Source: Burkholderiales bacterium
Lineage (GTDB): Bacteria; Pseudomonadota; Gammaproteobacteria; Burkholderiales; Casimicrobiaceae
Reading direction: 5' to 3'
NCBI GenBank assembly: GCA_031270015.1
Contig: JAISYH010000039.1
Span: 1 to 64,000 of the forward strand
Length of the DNA: 64,000 nt
Positions 9,532-17,754 of this stretch are shown piece after piece. The position numbers and the translations under genes are program-made. The first letter of the stretch is position 1. Each line of letters opens with the position of its first letter. A model generated the notes under the pieces. That model did not search any database. It was not told the DNA's origin and was given only the letters and a program-made list of their open reading frames with translations.

Positions 9532-9536
9532 TCAAA
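9511..9536. promoter_or_regulatory. Palindromic operator inside the promoter
   Basis: TTTGAATA (9511-9518) and TATTCAAA (9529-9536) form a perfect 8-bp inverted repeat with a 10-base centre. It fills the spacer and overlaps the -10. A dimeric repressor bound here would block RNA polymerase, as expected for a phage or plasmid promoter. Confidence 0.65.
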
Positions 9537-9564
9537 TCATGGAAGCACGAATAGGAGAAACACC

Positions 9565-9957
9565 ATGACATATCAAACATCAGATTTCAGAGGCGACAAA
9601 GATTACAGCATCGAGTGTACAGGCGATTGCGTGGTTGGTGACGAGGTTGCGTTTGATCGCGCGACATTCTCCGGATCATTCCGCAGCGCTAAATTCGCCG
9701 GATTCGAACGGGTCGAGGGCAAGATCATCCGCGACAGCTACGGCAGGGACAAACAGCAACACACGTTCACAATTCTGCTAAATGTCGGCGGCGAAATGAG
9801 AATCAAGGGACGGAACCTCTATGATAACGGAACGTGGCGCAAGCCTTGGACGGACGAAGCGACACGGAAAGCCGCTCAGGAAGAAAAGCACGAGCGTGGA
9901 GACGCCGCCCGTAAGGCGCGAGACCGCCGCAGGGAAGATGATGGCTACTTCTTCTGA
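9565..9957 (+). CDS. Hypothetical protein, phage-like
   Basis: A 130-residue protein starting at ATG 9565 with AGGAG eight bases upstream. The N-terminal two-thirds looks like a compact beta-rich domain (ATFSGSFRSAKFAGFERVEG near residue 32). The C-terminal 40 residues are highly charged and helical (RKAAQEEKHERGDAARKARD). I cannot name a family. It is driven by the operator-containing promoter just upstream and overlaps the next small gene by about 17 bases. Confidence 0.65.
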   Translation: MTYQTSDFRGDKDYSIECTGDCVVGDEVAFDRATFSGSFRSAKFAGFERVEGKIIRDSYGRDKQQHTFTILLNVGGEMRIKGRNLYDNGTWRKPWTDEATRKAAQEEKHERGDAARKARDRRREDDGYFF

Positions 9958-10165
9958 TCAAGCGCCCGCTGGGCGCGGCGGCGCGCGAGCAGGCGCGGGG
10001 CGTCCGAAAGTGCTGGAAAGGGCGCGGCGCATCAACATCATGCTCGATGCCGCGACCGTCGCCGACGCGACCATCATCGGCGACGGCAACATCTCAGCGG
10101 GGGTTCGGATCGCCGTAAAATTTTTCTCGAAACATCAAAAAAAATCGAAATCTACAACGAGTTGA
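9941..10165 (+). CDS. Small basic protein, possible DNA-binding phage/plasmid protein
   Basis: From ATG 9941 (an adjacent ATG at 9938 is possible) the product is 74 residues. It contains GGARAGAGRPK followed by RRINIMLDAATV, a layout seen in small phage or plasmid proteins with a basic Gly-rich arm and a short strand-helix unit. The last 15 residues (KFFSKHQKKSKSTTS) are encoded by the A-rich repeat and may be an artefact of its insertion. It overlaps the end of the previous gene, suggesting translational coupling. Confidence 0.5.
   Translation: MATSSDQAPAGRGGARAGAGRPKVLERARRINIMLDAATVADATIIGDGNISAGVRIAVKFFSKHQKKSKSTTS
10116..10150. repeat. A-rich repeat, copy 2
   Basis: Near-duplicate of 9461-9500 (TAAAATTTTT, then a variable base, then AAACATCAAAAAA). 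It forms the 3' end of the preceding small ORF. Confidence 0.6.
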
Positions 10166-10167
10166 TC

Positions 10168-10208
10168 GATTTTTGAAACAGAATTGAAAGGAGCACGCAA
10201 TGAAAACC
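10168..10208. repeat. 41-bp direct repeat, copy 2
   Basis: Matches 9211-9251 with one G-to-A change in the RBS-start spacer. It supplies the Shine-Dalgarno sequence and first codons of the 10200 gene. Confidence 0.9.
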
Positions 10209-10736
10209 ATTCATATTATCGCTACAGCGTTTACCCTGTTTGCCGCCGCGTCGTTTGCGCACGGGAGTATTACTGAATCCGAGAACAGGTTTACCGGTAC
10301 CACGCTGATTACCGCGTATTTTCAAGAAGATGACATCTGCGAAAAGAATCCGTGCACAAGTTTTGGTTATACCCACAATGAAAAGACAGCTTTTTTGAGT
10401 ATCTATTATCATAAAATAAACGCTGGTGAGCGATACCTGAAATGCCATGACGTAAATTGGCTGGCAGATGGTGAAAGAATCAAAACGCCTGACGCAAACC
10501 TTGTAAGCAGCGACAAAATGAAGTACGGTCGTGTATCGGAAGCGATTAAACAAAGTCACGTTGAAAAGGCAACGATAGAAAAAATCGCCAACGCGAAAAA
10601 AGCCGAGTTTCAAATTTGTCTCGATGAATTTGAGCTTACGCCTGATGAGCAAGCCGAGTTAAGGGAATTTCTGAAGCGCGTTGAAAAAGCAGAAACAGAG
10701 AGAGCCAAAACTAATGCCCGCGCACGACCTCTTTAA
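10200..10736 (+). CDS. Exported hypothetical protein
   Basis: A 178-residue product with a Sec signal peptide (MKTIHIIATAFTLFAAASFA, cleavage near residue 20). The mature part has a few cysteines (EDDICEKNPCTSFGY near 45-60, then YLKCHD and FQICLDEF), so disulfides in the periplasm are plausible. A charged helical tail ends the protein. The family is not recognised. Its start lies in copy 2 of the 41-bp leader. The 3' end overlaps the convergent Mor-like gene by 26 bases. Confidence 0.6.
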   Translation: MKTIHIIATAFTLFAAASFAHGSITESENRFTGTTLITAYFQEDDICEKNPCTSFGYTHNEKTAFLSIYYHKINAGERYLKCHDVNWLADGERIKTPDANLVSSDKMKYGRVSEAIKQSHVEKATIEKIANAKKAEFQICLDEFELTPDEQAELREFLKRVEKAETERAKTNARARPL

Positions 10737-10986
10737 TCCAGCGCACGGATACGCCGTATCGTCGCGCCAAAAGTTCTTGCCGTTCGCCGCGCCGATACTC
10801 GGAGATGATTTTGGCTTTGTCGATGCGCGCCTTTTTTTTGATGTAAGGCATGTCTCCCCCATAGATTTTCCGTACCGCCTCTTCGGCGCGCTGACACGCA
10901 TCGATAATCGGCACGCCGTTGCCGACCAATTCTAAAATGTATCTGTGCATTTCTTCGATGATGTCGTTATTTTTCATCGTTACCAT
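10711..10986 (-). CDS. Mor/C-like transcription activator, prophage remnant
   Basis: A 91-residue protein resembling the Mor activator family of Mu-like phages. It has the IYGGDMPYIKKKAR segment and a C-terminal helix-turn-helix (ELLARRYGVSVRWIKEVV). Mor/C proteins bind DNA as dimers and activate phage middle or late promoters. ATG 10986 overlaps the stop of the terminase fragment; an internal ATG at 10977 is an alternative. Linkage to terminase supports a prophage origin. Whether it is active is unknown. Confidence 0.7.
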   Translation of the reverse strand: MVTMKNNDIIEEMHRYILELVGNGVPIIDACQRAEEAVRKIYGGDMPYIKKKARIDKAKIISEYRRGERQELLARRYGVSVRWIKEVVRGH

Positions 10987-11747
10987 CCGGTCGCAAAGTT
11001 GTTGACGCGCCGCGATTTTCCTCGCGCGCGAGAAGGTGGCGGCGGCGCAATGTCCACCTCCGGTCGTTTGGATTCGGGTTCGAAAAAGTCTCGGTTCTTT
11101 GGTTGTATCCGTTCTTCGAGACGATCCCAGAACGATGCTGGGCGACGATCAAGCTGTAGATAATACTCAAGAAATGTTGCGTATACGCGGCAGTCCAACG
11201 CCTCAACACGGCGACCGGGTAAACGTACCCATCGTGATTCCTCACCATAGACGGTCATGCGTGTAGCGCGTGTTTCCCCTGTGATTTGACTAAAATATTC
11301 GTCAGGCAATTCGTCCGAAAGATGAATATAACCAGCACCGGGAGTGTCAAGGTTGAGACGGTTTAAGATCAGGTCTTTTGCGAGATTGGTGCCGACCTGC
11401 CAGAGCGTCACGCCCCTTTTGACGCGTCGCCCCTTCCAATCCAGATCAACATGGGTACTGCCGTGTACGATGGCGCGCTCTTTTCCAGAGTGCCCCGCAA
11501 TGGCGAATGTATTTTTTCCGCGCCGCAAATAGCACCATGCGTAAACAGCTTGGGTATTATGTCCACGAGAATCAATCGCCGTTGCGCAAATATACATGGA
11601 TTTTCCGCTCGCGTGTTTGAATTCAGTGGCAAGATAATCATCAAGTTTTTTCCACACGTCAGTGGTCGAAGGATCGCCAAATATTTTGCGATGATCGACC
11701 AGCCATGTTTCGCAACCGCGCGAGCTTTGCCCATGAATTGGCGAAAC
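10980..11747 (-). pseudogene. Phage terminase large subunit (GpA-type), 5'-truncated
   Basis: The open frame covers 255 residues from just after an in-frame TAG (11748-11750) to TAA at 10980. It corresponds to the C-terminal nuclease part of lambda-type GpA terminases: CETWLVDHRKIFGDPSTTDV near its start, DTPGAGYIHLSDELPDEYF in the middle, and RRVEALDCRVYA near the end. The ATPase half is absent. A GTG at 11657 could give a 225-residue protein but would begin inside the domain. DNA packaging activity is not expected; this is a prophage fossil. Confidence 0.85.
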
Positions 11748-11942
11748 CTATAGTTTTAAAGCGTCTTGATTTCGGGAGAAGCTAATGGGTGAGAGTTTCA
11801 TCTAGACAGAAATAGAAGTCTATTATTGTTTAAAATTTTTGGAAGGTTGCTGATAATTACCGAGTCACACGTTCTGTCAAGATATTTACATCGGCGAAAG
11901 AAAAATTTGAGAATAGCTACGAAAAATATCAAAGCCCAAAGT

Positions 11943-13400
11943 TTATACTTTTGACGCTTCCGTGTTTTTCACATGAAGTTGCAGGTGTTCGTGGTGCGGT
12001 TCGTGGCGTAGGAGGATATCGTAGTAAGCGCGAACGCGATCGACGAACGCGACAGGCATACCGCCGCGCGCGTAGCCATGCCGCGCGGATTGGTAATATT
12101 CGGCACGGGCAAGCAGTGGCAGCATTTTGCGGATATCTTTCCATAGATAAGGACTCAAACCCTTTTTCCGCGCCAGCCGTTGCGCGTCTTCGATGTGACC
12201 AAGCCCGATATTGTATGCCGCCAATGTCACCCATGTGCGATCCGGTTCGACGATTTCTTCGGGCAGGCGGTCCTTGATCATTTGTAGATAAACCGCCGCG
12301 GCATGGACGCTGCGCTCGGCATCGAAACGATCCGCTTCGTCGAGTCCGAGGTGACGCGCGGTATCAAGCGTGATTTGCATGAAACCGCGCACGCCGGTTT
12401 CGCTTCTTGCCAGAGGATCCCAACGCGATTCTTGATAGGCAATTGCGGCGAGTAAACGCCATTCGACGCCGGTCATTTCTTGCGCGCTTTTGAAAATATC
12501 CTTGAATTCGGGAAGATCTTCGCGGATGCGGGTTTGGAATATTCCGGCGTCGTTACGATCGACTTGTTGCGGATGATTGAAATAACGGTCAACGAGGCTG
12601 TCGATAAGTCCGTTTTCTTTAGAGCGCGCGATGTATTCGTTGAGTACGTTGCGCAGGTAAGTTTTATTGTCGGGTAATGCCCATGCCATTTCAACTTCAT
12701 AGCCGGTGGTGAACGCGGTGGCGAAACTGAAGTAGATATTGCGCGCCAGATCAGCGCGATGCGCGGTGACTAGCGCGTAAGGGTAGGTTCCGTTATCGAC
12801 TTGCGCCAAAAGCGCGTCGGAGGAAGGCGCCGAAACAGGTTTCCAGCGGATTCCCGGATACTCTTTCGCAAGCTCGGCAACCAAGGATTCCATGCCGGGA
12901 TTTTTTAGATAGGCGACAGTATCGCCAGTGATTTGTTCCCAGTTTTTCGGGCGACGGAGGTTGGTGTTGTAGACGACTAACGTTTCAACTGAATAATAAG
13001 GGTCGGTCCAAATTATTTTGTCATTTTCATCTATCGACATGGGGCGGTAAAGCCCCGCGCTGACACTGGTTTGCGCAGACTTCAGCTTGCGGAAAAGGTC
13101 ATCGATATTAACGGACGCAGTGGGTTTCAGCGTCATTTGCACTTCTTCGCTAAAACTTTTCAAAAGATCGTATTCGAACCCAACAAAATCGCCTTTACCG
13201 TTGAGAAACCAGCTTGCCGGATCGGCGCAGAAAGCGACCGTTAGCGTCGAAAACGACGAAGCGCCGTTTCGGGTATACGTCGCGGGAACCTCCGCGTCGA
13301 TCGAAGTCGTGGAAGAGGGCGTCGGTCCACACGCTACCAGCATGATCAGTGGCAGCAGCAAAAGATTACGCGCGAAACGTCGAATATATGCTTTATTCAA
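11943..13400 (-). CDS. mltF: Membrane-bound lytic murein transglycosylase F
   Basis: MltF cleaves the MurNAc-GlcNAc bond of peptidoglycan, forming 1,6-anhydro ends. The 485-residue product has a lipoprotein signal with lipobox LVAC (Cys24), a periplasmic solute-binding-like domain (about 50-270), and a C-terminal SLT lysozyme-like domain (about 290-460). The SLT part has AYQESRWDP with the catalytic Glu, GVRGFMQIT, and LAAYNIGLGHIEDA. The N-terminus is basic. The gene stands alone between the prophage remnant and an AT-rich spacer. Confidence 0.93.
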   Translation of the reverse strand: MNKAYIRRFARNLLLLPLIMLVACGPTPSSTTSIDAEVPATYTRNGASSFSTLTVAFCADPASWFLNGKGDFVGFEYDLLKSFSEEVQMTLKPTASVNIDDLFRKLKSAQTSVSAGLYRPMSIDENDKIIWTDPYYSVETLVVYNTNLRRPKNWEQITGDTVAYLKNPGMESLVAELAKEYPGIRWKPVSAPSSDALLAQVDNGTYPYALVTAHRADLARNIYFSFATAFTTGYEVEMAWALPDNKTYLRNVLNEYIARSKENGLIDSLVDRYFNHPQQVDRNDAGIFQTRIREDLPEFKDIFKSAQEMTGVEWRLLAAIAYQESRWDPLARSETGVRGFMQITLDTARHLGLDEADRFDAERSVHAAAVYLQMIKDRLPEEIVEPDRTWVTLAAYNIGLGHIEDAQRLARKKGLSPYLWKDIRKMLPLLARAEYYQSARHGYARGGMPVAFVDRVRAYYDILLRHEPHHEHLQLHVKNTEASKV

Positions 13401-13640
13401 AAGTTTCCAGTTTATTGATAATGACTAAACGATACGGGACGGATTATAACTAAATAATCGTTCCATTTTTTATTGACTAGCGAATTTTACATTTTAATTT
13501 TATTTTTTTCTATATGTTGTATATGAATGTATCTAAAAATACAGTATATAGCTAGGTGGGATGCTAAAAGTATGGAAATCTTGGCAAGTTAAACTTTTTG
13601 CATAAATTTCGAAAATCTGGATGGTGGTCGTGATCAGGCG
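13401..13640. other. AT-rich intergenic spacer
   Basis: No coding region is seen between mltF and the SRP RNA promoter. The stretch 13440-13560 is notably AT-rich and probably carries the mltF promoter on the minus strand; I cannot pick convincing boxes. Confidence 0.4.
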
Positions 13641-13647
13641 CTATTGA

Positions 13648-13653
13648 TATAAT
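13648..13653 (+). promoter_or_regulatory. -10 box of the SRP RNA gene
   Basis: A consensus TATAAT ends 22 bases before the predicted RNA body. The -35 (around 13625, TGGTCG) is weak. Confidence 0.6.
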
Positions 13654-13675
13654 CCAACACCTTGTACAGAGATAC

Positions 13676-13771
13676 GGCGGGTCGCTCCGCATTGCACACC
13701 CGCCAATCGGGTCAGGTCTGGAAAGAAGCAGCCCTAACGGGAATGTGTAAGTGCCGGAGGTTCGGCTCGCC
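13676..13771 (+). ncRNA. ffs: Small signal recognition particle RNA (4.5S)
   Basis: The conserved domain IV core is present: GGTCAGGTCTGGAAAGAAGC, then AGCCC. The flanks pair into the long hairpin (GGCGGGTCGCTCCG with CGGAGGTTCGGCTCGCC). A short T run follows at 13774-13780. This RNA forms the bacterial SRP with Ffh for co-translational membrane targeting. Its position directly before dnaX is common in proteobacteria. The mature ends are estimates. Confidence 0.93.
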
Positions 13772-13793
13772 ACCTTTTTTATTTGATTCTTCA

Positions 13794-15401
13794 ATGAGTT
13801 ATCAAGCGTTAGCGCGACAATGGCGTCCTAAGACTTTCGCGGAACTGGTGGGGCAAACGCATGTGGTGACCGCGCTCCAGAATGCGTTGACGCGCGGAAG
13901 AATTCATCACGCATATTTGCTGACCGGAACGCGCGGCGTCGGTAAAACGACGTTGGCGCGTATTCTGGCGAAAAGTCTTAATTGCGAACAGGGCGTAACA
14001 GCGACGCCATGCGGTCGATGCGCCGCCTGTATGGCGATCGACGAAGGGCGTTTCGTCGATTTGCTTGAACTTGACGCGGCTTCAAACACCGGCATCGACA
14101 ATATGCGCGAAATTCTCGACAATGCGCGCTATGCGCCGACGGTCGGGCGTTACAAAGTCTATCTGATCGACGAAGTGCATATGCTTTCAAAAGCGGCGTT
14201 CAACTCGATGCTGAAAACGCTTGAAGAGCCGCCGGAGCATGTTAAATTCGTATTGGCGACGACCGATCCGCAGAAGATTCCAGTTACGGTGCTGTCGCGC
14301 TGCTTACAGTTTTCATTAAAGCCGTTGTCGGTGGAAAAAATACACGGACGTTTGGATTTCATTCTCACATCGGAAAAAATACCGTTTGAAAACAATGGTT
14401 TGATGTTGATCGCGCAGTCTGCCCGAGGTTCGTTGCGTGACGCGCTGTCGTTGCTCGATCAAGCGGTGGCTTACGGCGCCGGGGAGGTCAAAGAAAACGA
14501 GGTGCGGGCGATATTAGGCGTTGTGGATCGTGATTATGCTTACCGGATGATCGACGCACTCGCGGCGCAGGATGGCGCGGCTCTTTTGGCGGAGGTCGAT
14601 CAACTCATGTTGCGCGGATTGGACGTGTCGGCGGTGTTGGATGAATTGATCGCGCTTTTTCACCAGATCGCGGTGGTGCAGGTCGCGCCGAAAATCGCCG
14701 CCGAATGGGATGACGTCGAAAAACTCGAAACGCTGGCGACGCGTTTTTCACCGGAAGAAATCCAGCTTTTTTATCAAATCGGTTTGCAAGGTCGCGCCGA
14801 TCTGGTGTTGGCGCCCGATGAAACGATGGGGTTGTCGATGACGCTGTTGCGTCTTTTGGCGTTTTCGCCAGATACCGAAGAAACCAGTCCGCCCGCTACG
14901 GCGAAACCAGTGGTACAGGCGGTGGCACAACGGGTTACGGCGGTCAAGCAGATGGCTTCTCAAAATCCTGAGGAGGATACTCGGAAAAATGAAACGATGA
15001 AAGTCATCGCATTGCCGGAAAACGCCGAATCGTGGACGCCGTGGTTAGAGCAGTTGCATCTCAAAGGGATGGCGGCGCAGCTTGCCTCACATACTGAATG
15101 GCGCGGTTTTTCCGGCAATGAAATTATTTTGGCATTACCGGAAACGCAGCGCCATCTCGCGGAAAAAACACATGCCGATAAGCTGGAAAAGGCATTGGAA
15201 ATGGCGACCGGAAAGCGTTTGCGTTTAAAGTTCGAATGGGTGGAGAGTACGGAAACTTCACAGGCGGCGCAAAAAAATCGGAAGCGGAAAAAGGAAGAAA
15301 CCGAGACCGAAAACGCGTTTCGCAATGCGCCTTTTGTGCAGGCATTGGAGAGAGAAGGTGGCAAGATACATTGGGACACCGTAAAGAAAAATTCTTTATA
15401 A
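13794..15401 (+). CDS. dnaX: DNA polymerase III subunits tau/gamma
   Basis: DnaX is the clamp-loader ATPase of the replicative polymerase. I chose ATG 13794 (MSYQALARQWRPKTF, the family start) because upstream in-frame codons lie within the SRP RNA. The 535-residue product has Walker A GTRGVGKT (about 45-52), a four-Cys zinc site (CEQGVTATPCGRCAAC), DEVHML (Walker B) and the SRC sensor. The C-terminal polymerase-binding region is shorter than in E. coli tau (643 residues). An A7 run near 15270 could allow slippage, but no efficient frameshift signal is evident. Confidence 0.95.
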   Translation: MSYQALARQWRPKTFAELVGQTHVVTALQNALTRGRIHHAYLLTGTRGVGKTTLARILAKSLNCEQGVTATPCGRCAACMAIDEGRFVDLLELDAASNTGIDNMREILDNARYAPTVGRYKVYLIDEVHMLSKAAFNSMLKTLEEPPEHVKFVLATTDPQKIPVTVLSRCLQFSLKPLSVEKIHGRLDFILTSEKIPFENNGLMLIAQSARGSLRDALSLLDQAVAYGAGEVKENEVRAILGVVDRDYAYRMIDALAAQDGAALLAEVDQLMLRGLDVSAVLDELIALFHQIAVVQVAPKIAAEWDDVEKLETLATRFSPEEIQLFYQIGLQGRADLVLAPDETMGLSMTLLRLLAFSPDTEETSPPATAKPVVQAVAQRVTAVKQMASQNPEEDTRKNETMKVIALPENAESWTPWLEQLHLKGMAAQLASHTEWRGFSGNEIILALPETQRHLAEKTHADKLEKALEMATGKRLRLKFEWVESTETSQAAQKNRKRKKEETETENAFRNAPFVQALEREGGKIHWDTVKKNSL

Positions 15402-15558
15402 ACAATGTGATGTGTTGTATATATAATAAAAATTATAGATATATTTTATAAGATATTGTTTATAAAAAATTTTTTCATATTTTATGTAGAGCAAGTTATC
15501 GAAACAATTTTATAAATTACATTAAAAATAACGTATAACTAATTGAAAGGAAAATTTT

Positions 15559-15879
15559 ATGATGAAAGGAAAGTTGGCTGATTTGATGAAGCAGGCGCAA
15601 AAGATGCAGGAGGCGATGCAACGCGCTCAGGAAGAACTCGCGCAGATGGAAATCGAAGGACAATCGGGTGCGGGCATGGTGAGAATCATGATGACCGGTC
15701 GGCATGAAGTGCGTCGAGTTGCTATTGATACATCATTATTTGGCGATGATCGTGACATGATTGAAGACTTGCTCGTCGCCGCGTTCAACGATGCGATTCG
15801 CAAAGTCGAAGAAGCGACCAAAGAAAAAATGAGCCCACTGTCGGCGGGTTTACCGTCCGGTCTCAATTTGCCATTTTGA
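15559..15879 (+). CDS. ybaB: Nucleoid-associated protein YbaB/EbfC
   Basis: A 106-residue YbaB/EbfC-family DNA-binding protein. It starts [18 protein letters not shown] and has the [20 protein letters not shown] core. It follows dnaX after a strongly AT-rich 157-base spacer that probably holds its own promoter; GAAAGGAA precedes the start. In many proteobacteria recR follows; here it does not. Confidence 0.93.
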   Translation: MMKGKLADLMKQAQKMQEAMQRAQEELAQMEIEGQSGAGMVRIMMTGRHEVRRVAIDTSLFGDDRDMIEDLLVAAFNDAIRKVEEATKEKMSPLSAGLPSGLNLPF

Positions 15880-15954
15880 TTGGTATTACGGAAGAGGCGC
15901 AATTGATTTTGTATCAATCCCAATTTTGCAAATTAATGAATCGTAAAAACATGC

Positions 15955-15960
15955 TATAAT
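15955..15960 (+). promoter_or_regulatory. -10 box of the rpsF operon
   Basis: Consensus TATAAT preceded by an AT-rich stretch. A clear -35 at standard spacing is not seen. Transcription from here gives a leader of about 113 nucleotides before rpsF. Confidence 0.6.
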
Positions 15961-16005
15961 CCAAAACCAACCTTGCTTCACCCTGCGCAGATGGGGAAGC
16001 CGTGG

Positions 16006-16057
16006 GCGACGACAGTCTCCGAATCACGAGATTCGAGCGGACGGTCGCTTTTTTTAA
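16006..16057 (+). promoter_or_regulatory. rpsF leader hairpin, possible S6:S18 autoregulatory element or attenuator
   Basis: The leader folds as GCGAC / GTCGC outer stem, with inner pairing CTCCGAATC / GATTCGAG around an ACGA loop, followed by seven T. A CCG next to the inner stem recalls the S6:S18-binding motif of rpsF leaders in other bacteria. The T run makes it terminator-like. The fold is seen; the protein ligand is inference. Confidence 0.5.
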
Positions 16058-16079
16058 GATCGAAAGGAGATGACACTGC

Positions 16080-16526
16080 ATGCGACATTATGAAATCGTT
16101 TTTATCGTCCATCCGGACCAAAGTGAACAAGTTCCGGCGATGGTCGAGCGTTACCGCAATATCGTGGAAACGCGCGGCGGTCGAGTTCATCGGATGGAAG
16201 ACTGGGGACGCCGCCAACTGGCTTACCCGATCCAAAAATTACACAAAGCGCATTATGCGATGATCAACATCGAATGCGACAATGAAACGCTGGGCGAACT
16301 GGAGCACGCGTTTAAGTTCAACGACGCGGTATTGCGCCATCTGATCGTCTCGACGGAAGAAGCGATCACGACGCCATCGGTTATGATGCGCGAGGACAAA
16401 GCGAAATCTCTGGTAGAGAAAGAAACAAAGGCGGAGGATGAGTTTTCGCTCGCCAAAGATGTGGAAGATACTCTGGTAAAGGTAGATGGTGATGTGTTTA
16501 CCGATACGGAAAACGCTACAGCATAA
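16080..16526 (+). CDS. rpsF: 30S ribosomal protein S6
   Basis: S6 binds S18 and 16S rRNA in the platform of the small subunit. The 148-residue product begins [20 protein letters not shown] with a strong AAAGGAG site. It has the [11 protein letters not shown] and RHLIV motifs. The C-terminal 50 residues are an acidic extension longer than in E. coli. First gene of rpsF-priB-rpsR-rplI. Confidence 0.97.
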   Translation: MRHYEIVFIVHPDQSEQVPAMVERYRNIVETRGGRVHRMEDWGRRQLAYPIQKLHKAHYAMINIECDNETLGELEHAFKFNDAVLRHLIVSTEEAITTPSVMMREDKAKSLVEKETKAEDEFSLAKDVEDTLVKVDGDVFTDTENATA

Positions 16527-16548
16527 GTATTCGTAATGCGCGGCATGG

Positions 16549-16878
16549 ATGAAAACCAATCAACTTTCAATCGATGCCGAAGTAACGGGAAAAGAAACCT
16601 TGCGTTATACGCCGACGGGCGTGCCGGTTCAGGAAATCATGCTGGCACACCGTTCACGGCAGATGGAATATGGCATTGACCGGCAAGTGGATTTCGAGTT
16701 GTCCGCAATCGCTTTCGGTGATGTGGCGGAGAAATTGAATAAAGTGGCGCTTCATAATGTGCTACATTGCTCCGGTTTTTTGACTCGCCGTTGGCGCACT
16801 GGAATTACGCTGGCGTTACACATTTCGCATTTTGAGCTTTTGGATCGATTAGAATTTTCAGATTTAACGAAACGATAA
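16549..16878 (+). CDS. priB: Primosomal replication protein N (PriB)
   Basis: PriB is a single-stranded-DNA-binding OB-fold dimer that stabilises PriA and DnaT or DnaB loading during replication restart. The 109-residue product is typical in size and has the [20 protein letters not shown] segment near the N-terminus. Its position between rpsF and rpsR is diagnostic for beta- and gammaproteobacteria. Confidence 0.92.
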   Translation: MKTNQLSIDAEVTGKETLRYTPTGVPVQEIMLAHRSRQMEYGIDRQVDFELSAIAFGDVAEKLNKVALHNVLHCSGFLTRRWRTGITLALHISHFELLDRLEFSDLTKR

Positions 16879-16891
16879 AAAGGAATTAAAC

Positions 16892-17167
16892 ATGGCCCGT
16901 ATGATGGGAAGAGGTAAAGATACCGGAAAACGCCGCGAGCGCGGTAATTCATTGTTTAAACGCAAAAAATTCTGTCGCTTTACCGCAGAAGGCGTCAAGG
17001 AAATCGATTACAAAGATATCGACGTTTTGAAAGAATTTTTGCAAGAAAACGGCAAAATCATGCCTGCGCGGATTACTGGCACAAAGGCGCGTTATCAACG
17101 TCAATTATCCGTGGCAATCAAGCGCGCGCAGTTTTTGGCGTTATTGCCGTACACGGATCGTCATTGA
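16892..17167 (+). CDS. rpsR: 30S ribosomal protein S18
   Basis: The 91-residue product has the S18 core ([20 protein letters not shown], and [18 protein letters not shown], then [17 protein letters not shown]). A basic N-terminal extension precedes it. It lies 13 bases after priB; the rplI start follows 14 bases after the stop. Confidence 0.97.
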   Translation: MARMMGRGKDTGKRRERGNSLFKRKKFCRFTAEGVKEIDYKDIDVLKEFLQENGKIMPARITGTKARYQRQLSVAIKRAQFLALLPYTDRH

Positions 17168-17181
17168 AAGGAGAGCGAGCG

Positions 17182-17640
17182 ATGCAAGTTATTTTGCTTG
17201 AGAAAATTGTCAATGTCGGTTCACTTGGCGACGTAGTCAAAGTAAAAGACGGCTACGCGCGGAATTATTTGATTCCACGAGGAAAAGCCAAGCGAGCGAC
17301 GCCGGAAAACGTCAAGTTGTTGGAAGAGCAGCGCACCGAGCTTGAAAAACTTGCCGCCGATAAGATCGAGCGCGCGCAGTCGCTGGTCGAAAAACTCGAA
17401 GGGCTGACGTTACAAATCGTACAACGCGCGGGCGTCGATGGCCGTCTTTTCGGTTCGGTGACCAATATCGACATTGTCGAAGCGCTCAAAAACAACGGTT
17501 TTGAATTGGAGCGCTCGATGGTACGCTTGATCAATGGTCCGTTGAAGCAAGTTGGCGACCATCCGGTCAATCTACAACTGCATACTGACGTGGTAGCGAC
17601 GATCACTGTCAGCGTTTTGGGTGAAAGCAACGTCGGCTGA
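17182..17640 (+). CDS. rplI: 50S ribosomal protein L9
   Basis: The 152-residue product begins [19 protein letters not shown], the conserved L9 start; AAAGGAGAG lies upstream of ATG 17182. The N-terminal rRNA-binding domain, long helix and C-terminal domain are all present. It ends the S6 operon and is followed by a terminator. Confidence 0.97.
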   Translation: MQVILLEKIVNVGSLGDVVKVKDGYARNYLIPRGKAKRATPENVKLLEEQRTELEKLAADKIERAQSLVEKLEGLTLQIVQRAGVDGRLFGSVTNIDIVEALKNNGFELERSMVRLINGPLKQVGDHPVNLQLHTDVVATITVSVLGESNVG

Positions 17641-17669
17641 TTGGAACGGCAACAAAGGGCGATGAAACA

Positions 17670-17697
17670 AAAACCCGATGGATTGCATCGGGTTTTT
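17670..17697 (+). terminator. Intrinsic terminator of the rpsF-rplI operon
   Basis: AAAACCCGATG and CATCGGGTTTTT form a near-perfect hairpin with a five-base loop and a T tract, 30 bases after rplI. Confidence 0.9.
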
Positions 17698-17754
17698 GCT
17701 TTATAAGGACAGCCACATCCTGTATTCTTCCCTTTTTATCCGCAGCAAAAAACC

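Noticed and set aside
13528-13541. 14-base repeat shared with 19316-19329
   Set aside because: A 14-mer of A/T-rich sequence recurring once in 64 kb is expected by chance.
15255-15300. A7 run and AAAAAG in dnaX as a programmed frameshift site for gamma
   Set aside because: The in-frame phase gives A AAA AAT and G AAA AAG, not the efficient A AAA AAG, and no early stop follows in the shifted frames.
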